A stretch of 5,833 nt of DNA. Source: Methylophaga sp. (lineage in GTDB: Bacteria > Pseudomonadota > Gammaproteobacteria > Nitrosococcales > Methylophagaceae). A program made the translations under genes and the position numbers. This document shows positions 5,823-5,833 of the stretch, in pieces. Numbering within the stretch: the first letter of the stretch is position 1; the number at the start of each line of letters is the position of its first letter. The stretch spans positions 1-5,833 of the forward strand of contig JABURN010000061.1 in assembly GCA_014762585.1 (NCBI GenBank), in the 5' to 3' direction. The notes below the pieces were generated by a model that had not been told where the DNA came from, searched no databases, and saw only the letters and a program-made list of their open reading frames with translations.

Positions 5823-5833
5823 CTGTCTCTTAT
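5823..5833 (+). other. Residual Tn5/Nextera mosaic-end adapter at the window edge
   Basis: The final 11 bases, CTGTCTCTTAT, are identical to the first 11 of the 19-bp mosaic end CTGTCTCTTATACACATCT used in tagmentation libraries. Position at the exact end of the sequence and agreement over the full available length indicate untrimmed adapter rather than genomic sequence. The adapter creates a false in-frame TAA (5832-5830) upstream of the two-propeller gene. Confidence 0.88.

Overview
The window looks like chromosomal DNA from a gammaproteobacterium. The pointers are a DUF3135-family gene, an Ada-type alkyltransferase, a MerR-regulated YHS-containing copper-type P-type ATPase, moderate GC content and ordinary bacterial Shine-Dalgarno sites. 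A marine or methylotrophic lineage such as Methylophaga is possible, but this is a guess from gene style only. I see no tRNA, rRNA, CRISPR array or insertion sequence. The right edge is not natural: the last 11 bases (5823-5833) match the Tn5/Nextera mosaic end, so genomic sequence stops at about 5822 and the last gene is artificially cut.

Layout. 1-1923 (minus): most of a copper-type P1B ATPase with a YHS domain, a Cys/His linker and two CPM...CxxCGM metal-binding modules in front of the membrane core; it runs off the left edge before the GDGxND motif. 1924-2061: a divergent control region with a 20-bp-spacer promoter over a dyad that closely resembles the mercury (mer) operator. 2062-2454 (plus): the MerR-family regulator that should act there. 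2457-2864 (minus): a small exported Cys-containing protein of unknown function, tail to tail with the regulator. 2993-3487 (plus): a stand-alone O6-alkylguanine-DNA alkyltransferase resembling the C-terminal half of Ada. 3488-3689: a convergent intergenic stretch holding a bulged hairpin terminator and a tandem pair of DnaA-box-like 9-mers. 3690-4046 (minus): a DUF3135 protein. 4134-4169: a strong terminator. 4180-5820 (minus): a long two-propeller protein, a glucose/sorbosone dehydrogenase-like half fused to an SMP-30/gluconolactonase-like half.

How the genes work together. The ATPase and MerR regulator form a metal-responsive export pair. Their oddity is a mer-like operator and MerR-like DNA-binding domain combined with a metal-binding region that lacks the Cys82 equivalent (His79 here) and has a changed C-terminal Cys loop, facing a copper-type rather than a mercury-type effector. 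The fusion protein could carry out two successive steps, sugar to lactone and lactone to acid, in one chain. The alkyltransferase, small exported protein and DUF3135 protein show no clear functional link to either module.
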